Shown: positions 20,430 through 30,388, counted from the stretch's first letter. The stretch is DNA of 64,000 nucleotides from Gammaproteobacteria bacterium (GCA_004172865.1 SEBV01000010.1:372001-436000), one strand, 5' to 3'. Notes: generated by a model not told the origin, from the sequence alone. Numbers and translations are program-made.

Positions 20430-21032
20430 TTATTCTTCGTCTGCAACATTAAATAAATGCCCCAGCTTACCGGCTTTTGTTTCCAAATATTTTGCATTGT
20501 GCGGATTGCGGCCAGTTTGATGCGGCAAGCGATCCACAATATTAATTCCCATATCCTGCAAGGCTTTTACTTTACGTGGATTATTCGTGAGCAGCTTGAG
20601 CGATTTAATATTTAAATGTTCAAGCATAGGTTTCAAAATACTGTAATCGCGCATATCCGCACCGAAACCTAATTGTTCATTGGCTTCAACAGTATCCGCA
20701 CCGCAATCTTGCAACGAGTACGCGCGAATTTTATTGATCAATCCAATGCCGCGTCCCTCTTGACGCAAATAAAAAATAACTCCGCGCCCCACCACACCAA
20801 TTTTATGCATTGCCGCTTGCAACTGCGGGCCGCAATCGCAACGCAAACTAAATAGCGCATCACCGGTTAAACACTCAGAGTGAATACGCGCAAGCAGAGG
20901 TTCGTCGCCATGAATATCGCCCAAGGTGAGAACCACGTGTTCTTTCTCGGTTTTATCATCTTCAAAACCGTGCATTACAAACATACCAAACGGCGTTGGC
21001 AGTTTGCAGGATTCTATAAAACGAATTGTCAC
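20430..21032 (-). CDS. ribA: GTP cyclohydrolase II
   Basis: 200 residues. The zinc site is intact in [14 protein letters not shown], and the catalytic [18 protein letters not shown] is present. It opens GTP to start riboflavin synthesis. It complements the RibBA protein at 24395, whose own cyclohydrolase domain lacks the zinc cysteines. Because it is separate from the main rib cluster, dosage and control may differ. Confidence 0.96.
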   Translation of the reverse strand: MTIRFIESCKLPTPFGMFVMHGFEDDKTEKEHVVLTLGDIHGDEPLLARIHSECLTGDALFSLRCDCGPQLQAAMHKIGVVGRGVIFYLRQEGRGIGLINKIRAYSLQDCGADTVEANEQLGFGADMRDYSILKPMLEHLNIKSLKLLTNNPRKVKALQDMGINIVDRLPHQTGRNPHNAKYLETKAGKLGHLFNVADEE

Positions 21033-21065
21033 TGAATGACCTCAAATTGTGAAAAATAAAATATT

Positions 21066-21695
21066 CTATTTTTCTTTTAAAACCAGTACACCCTCATCAA
21101 TTTTTAAATCGACTTTACTAAGATACGTATTTCCCAAGAGCACAACCGTCGGTGAATCTGTTGTGCTAACTGCAGCGTCCACTTGATGCACAATAATATT
21201 GCCCACAGAAACACTTGATAAGGTCACCATAAACGCCTTAGCGGTACCGTTCGCCGTACTCACAGTAATTGGCGTTCCGCCGCGATAATCAATACCCAAA
21301 CGCTCGGCAACAAAATGATTCATCGCGATAATACTTGCGCCCGTATCCACCACAAAATCTACCGGCAAGCCGTTGATCAAACCTTTGGTGTAGTGATGAC
21401 CGCCTTGACCACTGGCGATACGAACCTCTGTCTTACTGGCTTCTTTAAATGAGCTACCAATACTGCGCGACAAAGTAATGGTTTTGCGTTTTCCGTTGAT
21501 ATCTAACACTGCTTGTTTGCCGTCTGCAGACACGAGCAAAACGCCTTCCGGGCTGCGGGTGCCTTCACGTAACATACGTTGAGTTCCGTCGATAACTAAT
21601 ACCGCACTGCCCTGCGCCAACATTTTTGCTTCGATCTCTAAACCAAAACACACTTGCGTTAGCATTAAGAAAAATATCGCAAAAATACTTCTCAT
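21066..21695 (-). CDS. Periplasmic retropepsin-like aspartic protease (TIGR02281 type)
   Basis: 209 residues. A signal peptide (about 1-18, MRSIFAIFFLMLTQVCFG) is followed by an SH3-like stretch and a clan AA retropepsin-like domain (about 95-209). The single active-site motif VDFVVDTGASIIAMN is present, with flap-like AFMVTLSSVSVG and the final VLLGNTYLSKVDL. Such proteins act as dimers with one aspartate each; substrates are unknown. It is 33 bp from ribA on the same strand. Confidence 0.85.
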   Translation of the reverse strand: MRSIFAIFFLMLTQVCFGLEIEAKMLAQGSAVLVIDGTQRMLREGTRSPEGVLLVSADGKQAVLDINGKRKTITLSRSIGSSFKEASKTEVRIASGQGGHHYTKGLINGLPVDFVVDTGASIIAMNHFVAERLGIDYRGGTPITVSTANGTAKAFMVTLSSVSVGNIIVHQVDAAVSTTDSPTVVLLGNTYLSKVDLKIDEGVLVLKEK

Positions 21696-21734
21696 TTTTT
21701 TCTGCCCTGAAAATTAAATTAAAATTAAGAGAAT

Positions 21735-22217
21735 TTAAATAGGATAAAAATAAACGCAGGCTTGCAAAACAATAAACGCATAAACACCTGCGAGCACATC
21801 ATCAATCATAATTCCAAAACCGCCATCGACTTTGCGATCCAGCCAGCCAATTGGCCAGGGCTTAACAATATCGAAAAAACGAAACAGCACAAAACCAACC
21901 AGAATCCACAGCCAACTTTTGGGCGCGAGAAACATGGTGATCCAATAACCGACAAATTCATCCCACACTATTCCGCCATGATCATGAACGCCTAGCTGTT
22001 TGGATGAACGATCACACCAATAAATACCCAACGCAAAAGTAACAATTAACCAGGTTGCGTAAATTGGCCAAGCCAAATCTTGTATAAGCCAATAAATAGG
22101 AATCGCTGCAAGCGTACCAAATGTACCCGGCGCTTTGCGCGCAAGCCCACTACCAAAACCAAATGCAAAAAAGTGGTTTGAATTGGTTAATACTTGTTTA
22201 AAGGTTGGAGTAGTCAT
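21735..22217 (-). CDS. pgpA: Phosphatidylglycerophosphatase A
   Basis: 160 residues. Motifs are GSGLARKAPGTFGTLAA, WDEFVGYWI and DIVKPWPIGWLD, with a terminal GIMIDDVLAGVYA in a membrane-associated helix. It dephosphorylates phosphatidylglycerophosphate at the inner membrane. It follows thiL in the conserved nusB-thiL-pgpA order. Confidence 0.95.
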   Translation of the reverse strand: MTTPTFKQVLTNSNHFFAFGFGSGLARKAPGTFGTLAAIPIYWLIQDLAWPIYATWLIVTFALGIYWCDRSSKQLGVHDHGGIVWDEFVGYWITMFLAPKSWLWILVGFVLFRFFDIVKPWPIGWLDRKVDGGFGIMIDDVLAGVYAFIVLQACVYFYPI

Positions 22218-22274
22218 GCGAACTGATTCATGATAGAAAAAAATAGGTGAAAAAAATTTGTGGTTAGCTACATT

Positions 22275-23264
22275 TTAAAAATGCTGGAACCCTTGTTGAT
22301 TCAATTCAAAAGCTTCGCCATACAATTCGCAGTGCACTCCGCTACCGCCAATAATTTCGCCAATAACAGTCGCTTGAATTTTTCCTTGCGCAATTAACAT
22401 GGCAAGCTCGGGCATTTTTTCGGGTGATACCGTAAAACACAATTCATAATCATCACCCCCACTCAATGCCCACTCACGCGCTTGCGATAAATCATTTAAC
22501 GAAAGCAGCGCTGCAGATAAGGGTAAATTTTCGACATCTATAACTGCGCCTAAATCGCTGGCTTCGCAGATATGATTTAAATCTGCGACCAAGCCGTCAG
22601 ACACATCCAAAGCGGCGCTGGCAATGCCACGCAATAATTCGGATTCAATTAAACGCGGAACCGGACGATAAAAACGTTCATGCAAATAACGTTTGTGTTC
22701 ATCGCCAACCGCAATTCGATTTTGAATCGATGCGAGCGCAGCAGCGCCATCGCCAAGATAATTAGTGACGCAAACAAAATCACCGATGCTGGCACCATCC
22801 CGACGCAACGCATGTTTGGATTCAACTGCGCCCATCACTTGAATAGTGATGCTTAAATTTCCTGACGTAGTGTCGCCGCCAACTAACACAATTTCATATT
22901 GATTCGCGGTGCGAAATAAACCGCGACTAAAACCGCGTAACCATCCCTCGCTCACAAATTTAGAATCTTTTGGCAATGTAAGCGCGAGCGTAAACCACAA
23001 AGGCTCTGCGCCCATAGCTGCAAGATCGCTTAAATTAGTTCGCAATGCACGCTCGGCAATATCCGCAGGATTTGCATCCGCCGGAAAATGTACATCCGCT
23101 ACCAAGGTATCGACTGAAATAACTAACTGCTTATTTACAGGAACTTGCAGAAGCGCGCCATCATCACCAATACCCAACACAACACTAGCCTGCACTTTTT
23201 CTGTTAACAGAAGATCGCCTTGCTCGTGTTGGAAAAATTTTTGGATCAGTTGGAATTCATTCAT
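22275..23264 (-). CDS. thiL: Thiamine-monophosphate kinase
   Basis: 329 residues of the PurM/AIR synthase fold. Motifs are GIGDDGALL, SVDTLVADVHFP, LVGGDTTSG, LDVSDGLVADL and SGGDDYELCF. It phosphorylates thiamine monophosphate to the active diphosphate. It lies 11 bp after nusB and is almost certainly cotranscribed. Confidence 0.96.
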   Translation of the reverse strand: MNEFQLIQKFFQHEQGDLLLTEKVQASVVLGIGDDGALLQVPVNKQLVISVDTLVADVHFPADANPADIAERALRTNLSDLAAMGAEPLWFTLALTLPKDSKFVSEGWLRGFSRGLFRTANQYEIVLVGGDTTSGNLSITIQVMGAVESKHALRRDGASIGDFVCVTNYLGDGAAALASIQNRIAVGDEHKRYLHERFYRPVPRLIESELLRGIASAALDVSDGLVADLNHICEASDLGAVIDVENLPLSAALLSLNDLSQAREWALSGGDDYELCFTVSPEKMPELAMLIAQGKIQATVIGEIIGGSGVHCELYGEAFELNQQGFQHF

Positions 23265-23275
23265 AAGCGCGAGCG

Positions 23276-23776
23276 TTAACTTCTATTAGCTTTCACTTCA
23301 ACAGCGCGAACGACTGCAGCAGTTTTATCCAACACGCCGTTAATAAATTTGTGGCTATCTTCTGCGCCGAATTTTTTTGCGAGCGACACGGATTCATTGA
23401 TAACGACTTTGTAGGGAACATCAATGCGGAACATTAATTCGTAAGTCGACATGCGCAATAAAGCTTGCGTAACCGGATCTAACTCAAGCAGCGAACGCTC
23501 GACGAGGAAGGGTTCAAAGGCAGCTTCAATTTCCGATAAATGTTCGGGCACGCCGTGCAAAATTTCGTGAAAATATTCGACGTCGACATTGGTCATATCG
23601 TTGTCAACGCGAAATTCCGCCTCAATAGAATTAATACTATTGCCAGCCATTTTCCATTGATACAGCGCTTGCATGGTGTAGTGGCGAGCCATGCGGCGAG
23701 TAGCGGCAGTTTGGCCTTTCTGACCGGTTTTTTTAGGGCCAGTGCTATCTTGACCATTGCTAGTTTGGGAAGTCAT
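23276..23776 (-). CDS. nusB: Transcription antitermination factor NusB
   Basis: 166 residues from the ATG at 23776; an ATG two codons earlier sits too close to AGGT. An unusual polar, Thr/Lys/Gln-rich N-terminal stretch of ~27 residues precedes the all-helical NusB fold ([17 protein letters not shown] to the C-terminus). With NusE it binds boxA RNA for rRNA antitermination. Position between ribH and thiL is conserved. Confidence 0.95.
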   Translation of the reverse strand: MTSQTSNGQDSTGPKKTGQKGQTAATRRMARHYTMQALYQWKMAGNSINSIEAEFRVDNDMTNVDVEYFHEILHGVPEHLSEIEAAFEPFLVERSLLELDPVTQALLRMSTYELMFRIDVPYKVVINESVSLAKKFGAEDSHKFINGVLDKTAAVVRAVEVKANRS

Positions 23777-23878
23777 GAACATTTACCTGATAAAGAGCGA
23801 GTGATTGCGCTATGCAATCAATGAAAAAAATGTAATGCGTACGAACTGAATCTTTTCGACTCTTAAAATCATCGAGCC

Positions 23879-24349
23879 TTAAATATTACCAATCAACGAA
23901 ACCAACTCTAAGGCGGTAGATGCTGCTTCAACACCTTTGTTGCCAGCCTTGGTGCCAGAGCGTTCGATGGCTTGTTCAATGGAATCAACGGTTAACACAC
24001 CGAAGGTCACTGGAATGCCTGAATTCAAAGATACTTGCGCCAAACCTTTAACACATTCACCGGCAACAAAATCAAAATGCGGGGTGCCACCACGAATTAC
24101 AGCGCCCAATGCGATGATGGCATCGAATTCTTTTTTCGCTGCAATTTTTTGTGCAACCAACGGAAATTCGAATGCGCCCGGTGCGTAATAAACCGTAACG
24201 TTTTCATCTTTGATACCGTGACGACGCAACGTATCCAAGGCGCCGTCTTTCAAACTTTCTACGACAAAACTATTCCAACGGCTAACGATTAACGCGTACT
24301 TGCCTTTTGATGCTGCAAAATCGCCTTCGATGACTTTAATGTTGCTCAT
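23879..24349 (-). CDS. ribH: 6,7-dimethyl-8-ribityllumazine synthase
   Basis: 156 residues. Motifs are [20 protein letters not shown] and [19 protein letters not shown] with the catalytic histidine. It joins the ribBA-derived four-carbon unit to the pyrimidine to form lumazine, and usually assembles as a pentamer or 60-mer. It lies between ribBA and nusB in the riboflavin operon. Confidence 0.96.
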   Translation of the reverse strand: MSNIKVIEGDFAASKGKYALIVSRWNSFVVESLKDGALDTLRRHGIKDENVTVYYAPGAFEFPLVAQKIAAKKEFDAIIALGAVIRGGTPHFDFVAGECVKGLAQVSLNSGIPVTFGVLTVDSIEQAIERSGTKAGNKGVEAASTALELVSLIGNI

Positions 24350-24394
24350 AAATTTTCTCTTTTAAATATGTAAATAAATTCTTTTTTGCGTAGA

Positions 24395-25510
24395 TTAATC
24401 GCCACTTGGGCAAACGTATTCCACGACTTCCAAATCAAAACCTGACAATGCTGAATAACGCATCGGTGCCGACATTACGCGCATTTTGCGCACGCCCAAA
24501 TCGCGCAGAATTTGTGAGCCGGTGCCGACTTGTTTGTACAAAACTTCCGGGCTGCGGCGTTGTTGTTTGCCGCTTAACAACCAATCAATACTTTCTTCAA
24601 CTTCGCTGGTGGATTCGTCGTGACAAATCAACAACACCACGCCTTTACCTTCTTCGCTCACGCGTTGCAGCGCTTCCTGATAGGACCATGCTTTTCCGCC
24701 AGCAATAGATGGACGCTGCAAGCTCAAAATATCGCGCGCTAAATCCATTACGTGCACGCGAACCAACGTTGGTTCACCGGTGATTTCGCCTTTCACCATC
24801 ACAAAATGCAAATCACCACGAGCGAGGTCGCGATAAGTGCGCAATTCAAATTCACCAAATAGGGTTTCAACTTTGCGCGTATTAATGCACTCAACGGTTT
24901 TTTCTTTAACGGCGCGATAGTGAATAAGGTCGGCAATGGTACCGATTTTTAAGTCGTGCTGCTTGGCAAATTGCTCAAGATCTGGCCTGCGCGCCATGCT
25001 GCCATCGGCATTCATAACTTCTACGATGACCGCTGCTGGCTCAAAACCAGCCAGGCGCGCGAGGTCGCAACCCGCTTCGGTGTGACCTGCGCGACTCATT
25101 ACTCCGCCGGGCTGACTCATCAGCGGGAAAATATGGCCGGGCTGAACAATATCGGTAGGTTTCGCATTGGCTTTCACCGCCGCACGAACGGTGAGCGCGC
25201 GATCTGAAGCAGAAATACCAGTGCTTACGCCTTCGGCAGCTTCAATCGACAGGGTGAAATTAGTAGTATGTTGGGATTTGTTGTCGGTCACCATTAAAGG
25301 TAAATCCAACTGCAAGCAGCGCTCTCGGGTGAGCGTCAAACAAATCAAGCCGCGCGCGTGCGTAGCCATAAAGTTGATATCTTCAGGGCGCACTTGTTCG
25401 GCAACCATAATGATATCGCCTTCATTTTCACGGTCTTCGTCATCCATAAGGATAACCATTTTGCCGTGGCGCATATCTTCAATCAGTTCTTCTATGGTGT
25501 TAAGTTGCAT
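24395..25510 (-). CDS. ribBA: RibBA: DHBP synthase with a degenerate GTP cyclohydrolase II domain
   Basis: 371 residues from the ATG at 25510, giving the family opening MQLNTIEELIEDMR. Residues 1-200 are 3,4-dihydroxy-2-butanone-4-phosphate synthase, with DDEDRENEGDI and the SRAGHTEAGCDLA motif. The C-terminal half aligns with GTP cyclohydrolase II but lacks the zinc-binding cysteine motif (SLRCDCG-type) and the QEGRGIG motif, reading VRVHVMDLARDILSL instead. Only the RibB activity is therefore expected. Intact RibA is encoded at 20430. Confidence 0.94.
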   Translation of the reverse strand: MQLNTIEELIEDMRHGKMVILMDDEDRENEGDIIMVAEQVRPEDINFMATHARGLICLTLTRERCLQLDLPLMVTDNKSQHTTNFTLSIEAAEGVSTGISASDRALTVRAAVKANAKPTDIVQPGHIFPLMSQPGGVMSRAGHTEAGCDLARLAGFEPAAVIVEVMNADGSMARRPDLEQFAKQHDLKIGTIADLIHYRAVKEKTVECINTRKVETLFGEFELRTYRDLARGDLHFVMVKGEITGEPTLVRVHVMDLARDILSLQRPSIAGGKAWSYQEALQRVSEEGKGVVLLICHDESTSEVEESIDWLLSGKQQRRSPEVLYKQVGTGSQILRDLGVRKMRVMSAPMRYSALSGFDLEVVEYVCPSGD

Positions 25511-25588
25511 ATGTTGTCTCATTAAAGATTTCGATTACTGCTTTGGCTTGATCGATTGATTCACATCAACGACTTTTTTCAAATCCAA

Positions 25589-26248
25589 TTACACAAAACC
25601 ATTCTTTGCTAAAAACTCCAACGTAATCCCACTCTGCCCTTCGCTTTCCGCGGCTTTATCGCCGAGCATTAATCGCTCCAGGTAACGTGCGAGCACGTCT
25701 ACTTCAAGGTTTATGCGTGAGCCAGCCTGATAGCTGCCCATGATGGTTTCCTTAAGTGTATGAGGGACTATGTTTAATTCAAATTCGGCACCATCAACTT
25801 TATTTATGGTGAGACTGGTTCCGTCTACCGTGATGGAGCCTTTGTGCGCGATATATTTGGCAAGCGCTTTAGGTGCGCGAATGCGAAAGCGTTCAGAGCG
25901 CGCGTCTGGATGTCGGCTTACGACTTCGCCGAGGCCATCAACGTGGCCACTAACAATATGTCCGCCTAAACGAGTTTGCGGCGTAAGAGCTTTTTCGAGA
26001 TTGACGCGTTGGCCGATTTTCCAAAAAGGAAGGCTGGTGTTGTCGAGGGTTTCGCGCGACACATCGGCCCAATAACCATCGCCGGGTAAATCGACGACAG
26101 TTAAGCACACGCCGTTGGTGGCGATGGAATCACCCAAACGAACATCCGCTAAATCCAAACCGTGGGTTTTAATACGCAAGCGCAAGTCACCATTTTTGGG
26201 CTGGAGCGCAGTAACTTCGCCAATAGCTTCGATAATTCCGGTGAACAT
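25589..26248 (-). CDS. ribE: Riboflavin synthase alpha subunit
   Basis: 219 residues from the ATG at 26248, which gives the invariant MFTGIIEAIGEV. Two lumazine-binding beta-barrel repeats (about 1-97 and 98-195) have GDSIATNGVCLTV and HKGSITVDGTSLTI at matching places. It dismutates two lumazines into riboflavin. It is in the rib operon between the RDD gene and ribBA. Confidence 0.96.
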   Translation of the reverse strand: MFTGIIEAIGEVTALQPKNGDLRLRIKTHGLDLADVRLGDSIATNGVCLTVVDLPGDGYWADVSRETLDNTSLPFWKIGQRVNLEKALTPQTRLGGHIVSGHVDGLGEVVSRHPDARSERFRIRAPKALAKYIAHKGSITVDGTSLTINKVDGAEFELNIVPHTLKETIMGSYQAGSRINLEVDVLARYLERLMLGDKAAESEGQSGITLEFLAKNGFV

Positions 26249-26378
26249 AATCAGCATTCCATAAATGCCGCAACGGCAGATGAATTGTGGCGCTGAGTCT
26301 ATAAGTAGCCAGCGCAAAATTCGAGATGGTTTTTAACGCGCTTTGATCGAAAAAGTTGATCTAAGCACGCGATTCCTA

Positions 26379-26981
26379 TCAGGCGATAAAACTGTTTGGC
26401 GATTCAGTCACGTTAATAGCGACCTTAAGATCAATCACCTTGGTTTTAGCGATCAAATCATGCACGCAGCGTTTGTTTGTCCAAAAGATGGCTAGAATAT
26501 CTGCAACACGTAACAAAAAACCAAATCCAGGCACGAGGCCGATAACCCATTGCGTGAGATAGCGATTAAAAATCAGCGGTAAAAACGCTGGCTTTTGGTT
26601 ATCCAGCGTAACTATGGCGATTCCCACTATGCGTTTGCCAATGGTTTGACCGCTTTGGAATAGTGAAAACCCGTGAAGTATAAAAAACATGAGGTACGGA
26701 AAAATCAGCAACAAATACTGCTGCGTTTTTGAAAGCGCTTCAAGTTTGGCAGCCATCAGCTTGATAGCAGTTTCCATATCCGTCGCCTGCGCTTGGTCTG
26801 GCCCTAACCCGAGATATTCAAACATGATGGCTACTGCCATACCGATCAAGAGCGAATCAAGCATAAAAGCCGCAAACCGTTTGCCATAGCTTGCCGTGTT
26901 ATCAATTGGGCCGCGATTAATAGGATCGGGCGCGCGATTCATATCGTTTGGTTGTGGGTCGTTTGATTGTGGATCGTTCAT
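26379..26981 (-). CDS. RDD-family membrane protein
   Basis: 200 residues from the ATG at 26981, which overlaps the ribD stop by one base (TAATG). A polar Asn/Asp/Pro-rich N-terminus (about 30 residues) is followed by YGKRFAAFMLDSLLIG, the RDD signature, and three to four membrane segments. RDD proteins are poorly characterised; transport roles have been suggested. Translational coupling to ribD makes a link to flavin metabolism possible but not demonstrated. Confidence 0.85.
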   Translation of the reverse strand: MNDPQSNDPQPNDMNRAPDPINRGPIDNTASYGKRFAAFMLDSLLIGMAVAIMFEYLGLGPDQAQATDMETAIKLMAAKLEALSKTQQYLLLIFPYLMFFILHGFSLFQSGQTIGKRIVGIAIVTLDNQKPAFLPLIFNRYLTQWVIGLVPGFGFLLRVADILAIFWTNKRCVHDLIAKTKVIDLKVAINVTESPNSFIA

Positions 26982-28108
26982 TAGTATTCCGTATCGGGCG
27001 TGGCGGTGATTCGCCAATCGGTGCCCACGGCGCGCATGTCGCTGATTTTTAGCGGAAGCGCCGAAGACATGGTATTTAAAGGTAGATCAAATAATGGACG
27101 TGCGCTGCTGCCGAGAAGTTTGGGCGCCATGTAGATAATAATTTCATCCAGCAATCCACGCCTTAAAAAGCTTGCAGCCAAGGTTGCGCCAGCTTCAATC
27201 AGCACCTCATTGCATTGGCGCTTTGCTAACTCTGTCAACAGCGCGTTGAGGTTAATGCGACGGTCATTAGCGCCGAGCGCCAGTAGCTCTACGTGCGCGG
27301 GCCAATCGCTTAATTTGTCACTATTTTCCAGACTGCCGTTGTGAACCAGCAAGATCGGCGTGGGTTGGGTAAGAATTTTGGCTCTGCGACTTAAACGCAA
27401 ACGCGAATCCAGAACGACTCGTAAGGGTTGTTTTGCGGCGGCTTCTTCAGCATTGGGCAGATCAAGCTCATCAACCCGAACAGTGAGCGATGAATTGTCG
27501 AACAGAACCGAATCTATACCGCTGACGATTGCACAACTTCGCGCGCGTAAACGCTGAACATCGGCGCGGGCTTTTTTGCCGGTTACCCATTGGCTTTCGC
27601 CACTTTCCATGGCGGTGCGGCCATCCAAACTCATTCCCAATTTACAGCGCACAAATGGCAGTTTGCGTTCCATTCGGCGGATAAAGCCGGGGTTGAGCGC
27701 ACGTGCATCATCTTCTAACAGTGGGCCATCGACCTGAATACCTGCTTCGCGAAGGTAATCCAAGCCGCGTCCAGCGACGAGAGGATTGGGATCTTCCATC
27801 GCATAGACTACACGTACAACTCCGGCAGCGACCAAGGCATGACTGCAAGGGCCGGTTTTTCCGGTGTGGCTACAAGGTTCGAGCGTGACATATGCAGTTG
27901 CGCCACGGGCGTTGTCACCGGCAGCTTGCATCGCATTGATTTCGGCGTGTGCTTGACCAGCGCGGATGTGCCAGCCTTCGCCAACAACTTCGCCATTTTT
28001 GACGAGCACACAACCAACCCGTGGATTGGGCATGGTGGTGTAAAGACCACGTTCAGCCAAACGCAGCGCTTGCGCCATATAAAGGTGATCTGTAGCGGTA
28101 ATGGGCAT
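26981..28108 (-). CDS. ribD: Bifunctional riboflavin deaminase/reductase RibD
   Basis: 375 residues. The N-terminal zinc deaminase (about 1-145) has HAEINAMQAAG and PCSHTGKTGPCSHAL. The C-terminal reductase (about 148-370) has KLGMSLDGRTAM and EAGATLAASFL. It performs the second and third steps after GTP cyclohydrolase II. It lies two bases after the nrdR stop and starts the rib genes. Confidence 0.96.
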   Translation of the reverse strand: MPITATDHLYMAQALRLAERGLYTTMPNPRVGCVLVKNGEVVGEGWHIRAGQAHAEINAMQAAGDNARGATAYVTLEPCSHTGKTGPCSHALVAAGVVRVVYAMEDPNPLVAGRGLDYLREAGIQVDGPLLEDDARALNPGFIRRMERKLPFVRCKLGMSLDGRTAMESGESQWVTGKKARADVQRLRARSCAIVSGIDSVLFDNSSLTVRVDELDLPNAEEAAAKQPLRVVLDSRLRLSRRAKILTQPTPILLVHNGSLENSDKLSDWPAHVELLALGANDRRINLNALLTELAKRQCNEVLIEAGATLAASFLRRGLLDEIIIYMAPKLLGSSARPLFDLPLNTMSSALPLKISDMRAVGTDWRITATPDTEY

Positions 28109-28110
28109 AC

Positions 28111-28596
28111 TTAACTCTTGATGACGTCCAGTGGATCTGCGTCTGGCTGTTGTTCAAGGCGGTCGATTTCCTGACGGAATTCGTTTAAATCTTTGAAGCG
28201 GCGATATACAGATGCAAAGCGCACGTAGGCGACTTCATCAAGTTTTTGCAGCTGCTCCATCACCTTTTCACCCACGGCAATAGACTTCACTTCGCGCTCG
28301 CCGGTGGCTTGCAAAAAGTGTTTGATGTGGTTAATAGAGGACTCGATAGCTTCAATGCTAACCGGACGTTTTTCCAATGCGCGTAATAAGCCGGCGCGCA
28401 GCTTGTTTTCATCGAAAGGTTCGCGCGTGCCGTTTTGTTTGATGATGCGCGGCATCACCAATTCAGCAACTTCGAAGGTGGTAAAACGTTCGTGACAGGA
28501 CAAGCATTCGCGGCGGCGGCGCACCTGATCGCCTTCAGCGACAAGGCGCGAATCTATGACTTTGGTGTCTTCAGCACTACAAAAAGGACAATGCAT
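28111..28596 (-). CDS. nrdR: Transcriptional repressor NrdR
   Basis: 161 residues from the ATG at 28596, giving [17 protein letters not shown]. An N-terminal zinc ribbon (CPFC and CLSCHERF) precedes an ATP-cone (about 45-135), through which (d)ATP controls repression of ribonucleotide reductase genes. It heads the nrdR-ribD-ribE-ribBA-ribH-nusB run, a conserved arrangement. Confidence 0.96.
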   Translation of the reverse strand: MHCPFCSAEDTKVIDSRLVAEGDQVRRRRECLSCHERFTTFEVAELVMPRIIKQNGTREPFDENKLRAGLLRALEKRPVSIEAIESSINHIKHFLQATGEREVKSIAVGEKVMEQLQKLDEVAYVRFASVYRRFKDLNEFRQEIDRLEQQPDADPLDVIKS

Positions 28597-28727
28597 AATA
28601 AATATGCCCAACTCATGAAAAATAGTGCCGGCATACTACCATAATTTTTGTGAATCCCATGGCTTGCGATGCCGATGCGCACTCGGCATTTGTGCAGGAA
28701 AATCACCATTCAGATCCACAATGGACA

Positions 28728-28752
28728 TAAAAAACCCGGCCGAAGCCGGGTC
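28728..28752 (-). terminator. Intrinsic terminator after the metalloprotease gene
   Basis: On the minus strand ACCCGGC/GCCGGGT with a TTCG-type tetraloop is followed by TTTTTTA. It lies about 80 bp past the metalloprotease stop. Confidence 0.9.
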
Positions 28753-28829
28753 AGAAGTCACACACACGTGGAAATCGTAAATACTGCTTTTTAAATTCTT
28801 TGTTCAACGGAACATGCAATCAAAACCCA

Positions 28830-30236
28830 CTAAAGCTTTCTCTCGTAGGCATCAGCCAAACCGACTGCTGATCCGTACCAAGGTTTACCGGAGAAAAATA
28901 CAGCATCGCCAGTGCGGAACACGCCTTTAGCACCGAGCGACATTTGTCCGCCTTTAGTGATAAAGAAGTAAGTAATTTTTGGGTTGGCGGCGGCAATTGC
29001 TTTCGCTTGATCAAGCGTTAAACCTTTGTCGCGACGAATTTCGTTAGTCCAATCTGCTCCCATGTATTGCGCAACATCTGCAACACGATTGAATTCAGCC
29101 GCGGCTACTTTAGGCGCACTCGATGCCGAGCTTGCGCTGCTTTTTACGCTACTTGCAACACTGGCGGCTTTACTACTTGAGGCTACTACTGCAACAGCAG
29201 ATTTAACACTTGAGCTAGCCTTTTCACTCGACTTCGATGCAGCACTTGAAATAGAAGAGCTAGCTTTTGATACCGCAACTGCACTGGAAATTGCAGAACT
29301 CGCTTTTGAACTGACACTTGAAGAACTAATTTTTGAACTCACACTAGTCGAGCTTGCTTTCGAACTCGCAGAACTTGCTTTCGAACTCGCAGAACTCAAA
29401 CTTGAAGAACTTACTTTTGAACTCGATGCAACTGCCGCATAAAAATTCGCAATTTGTGGGCCGGTAATATTAATCGCGTAATGCGCATCAGCACCGTTGG
29501 TTGTATTAGTGCGACTCACACCGCAAGGAACGCCTTTGCAAGTCATATCGGGATTTGAAAATTTATAAAGTTTTCCGCTCCAGTAATCCACATTAAATTC
29601 AGATTGATAAGCCATGATTGTCGTGAATTGATTTACCACGCCGTAACCCAACGCGTAGGGAAAAGTTCCGCCGCTGCCATCTTGCTTGCGTGAATGTTTT
29701 AAACCCATGTTATGACCAAGTTCATGAGCTGTTACAAAATCACCGCAGGAATTTATGGCGATATGTGAAAACATATAATTTTTAATGCCGGGATTTGAAA
29801 AATCACCATTAGTGCTTTGCCCACCAATCCACGCCAAACCGCAACTACCTTGCACCGACTTAAATGGGCGATACAAAATAACCATATCCGCTTTAGCTTG
29901 TTCGCGCGCAGCGGCCACACCGGAGAAAGCTGCGTTTTTTGCGAAGGTAATATCATTCAACGCCGTGTCTGCCGAATTGTCGTCGGTGTAATTCACCATC
30001 ATAGTTTTTGCAACACGCAGCTCAAGATTTACATCGCTATCTTTGTAAATTTGATTGGTCACTTGAAAGACTTGGTTGATGCGCGTGGTCGGGTCACCAC
30101 CGTAAGCATCCGCCGTGCCTTTGGTGTAAACCACTAATACATCGATAACTGAATTTGCGGCAAATGACATTGACGAGAATGACAATGCAACCAAGCTGGT
30201 AGCAATAAAAGCTATTTTTCTAACGTAATTTTTCAT
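28830..30236 (-). CDS. Secreted reprolysin-like zinc metalloprotease with serine-rich linker
   Basis: 468 residues from the ATG at 30236, which gives a good signal peptide (MKNYVRKIAFIATSLVALSF, cleavage after SFA). The catalytic domain (about 28-265) opens VIDVLVVYTKGTADAYGG and has the metzincin zinc motif HELGHNMGLKH. A long Ser/Ala/Lys/Val linker of SSASSKASS-type units (about 268-375) leads to a C-terminal module (about 380-468) with YFFITKGGQMSLGAKG. That module was not recognised; it may bind substrate. Serine-rich linkers are a hallmark of Cellvibrio-type secreted enzymes. No prodomain is present; the upstream gene may supply it. Confidence 0.88.
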   Translation of the reverse strand: MKNYVRKIAFIATSLVALSFSSMSFAANSVIDVLVVYTKGTADAYGGDPTTRINQVFQVTNQIYKDSDVNLELRVAKTMMVNYTDDNSADTALNDITFAKNAAFSGVAAAREQAKADMVILYRPFKSVQGSCGLAWIGGQSTNGDFSNPGIKNYMFSHIAINSCGDFVTAHELGHNMGLKHSRKQDGSGGTFPYALGYGVVNQFTTIMAYQSEFNVDYWSGKLYKFSNPDMTCKGVPCGVSRTNTTNGADAHYAINITGPQIANFYAAVASSSKVSSSSLSSASSKASSASSKASSTSVSSKISSSSVSSKASSAISSAVAVSKASSSISSAASKSSEKASSSVKSAVAVVASSSKAASVASSVKSSASSASSAPKVAAAEFNRVADVAQYMGADWTNEIRRDKGLTLDQAKAIAAANPKITYFFITKGGQMSLGAKGVFRTGDAVFFSGKPWYGSAVGLADAYERKL

Positions 30237-30388
30237 GGGGTTATTCTCAGCTGACTTTACTAAAAACCATCCATGATTCACAGAATTGTGCGCGCATCCA
30301 TTAAAGCCAAAATTACTTTTTGCTATGTTTTCATTTTTCTCTCTTTAAAATTAGACGATTAAATTGACAGATAAAACTGAGCGATAAA

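Noticed and set aside
26249-26378. Possible FMN riboswitch before ribE
   Set aside because: The gap and the other rib spacers were scanned for the conserved FMN-aptamer pattern; no convincing match was seen.
29130-29430. Short repeated units resembling a CRISPR or tandem-repeat array
   Set aside because: They are degenerate codons for the serine-rich linker, in frame with the protease, without conserved repeats or unique spacers.
29026-29442. A 138-residue plus-strand frame rich in Leu, Glu and Ala opposite the serine-rich linker
   Set aside because: It is the complement of the repetitive Ser/Ala linker codons of the metalloprotease; low complexity and no independent signal.
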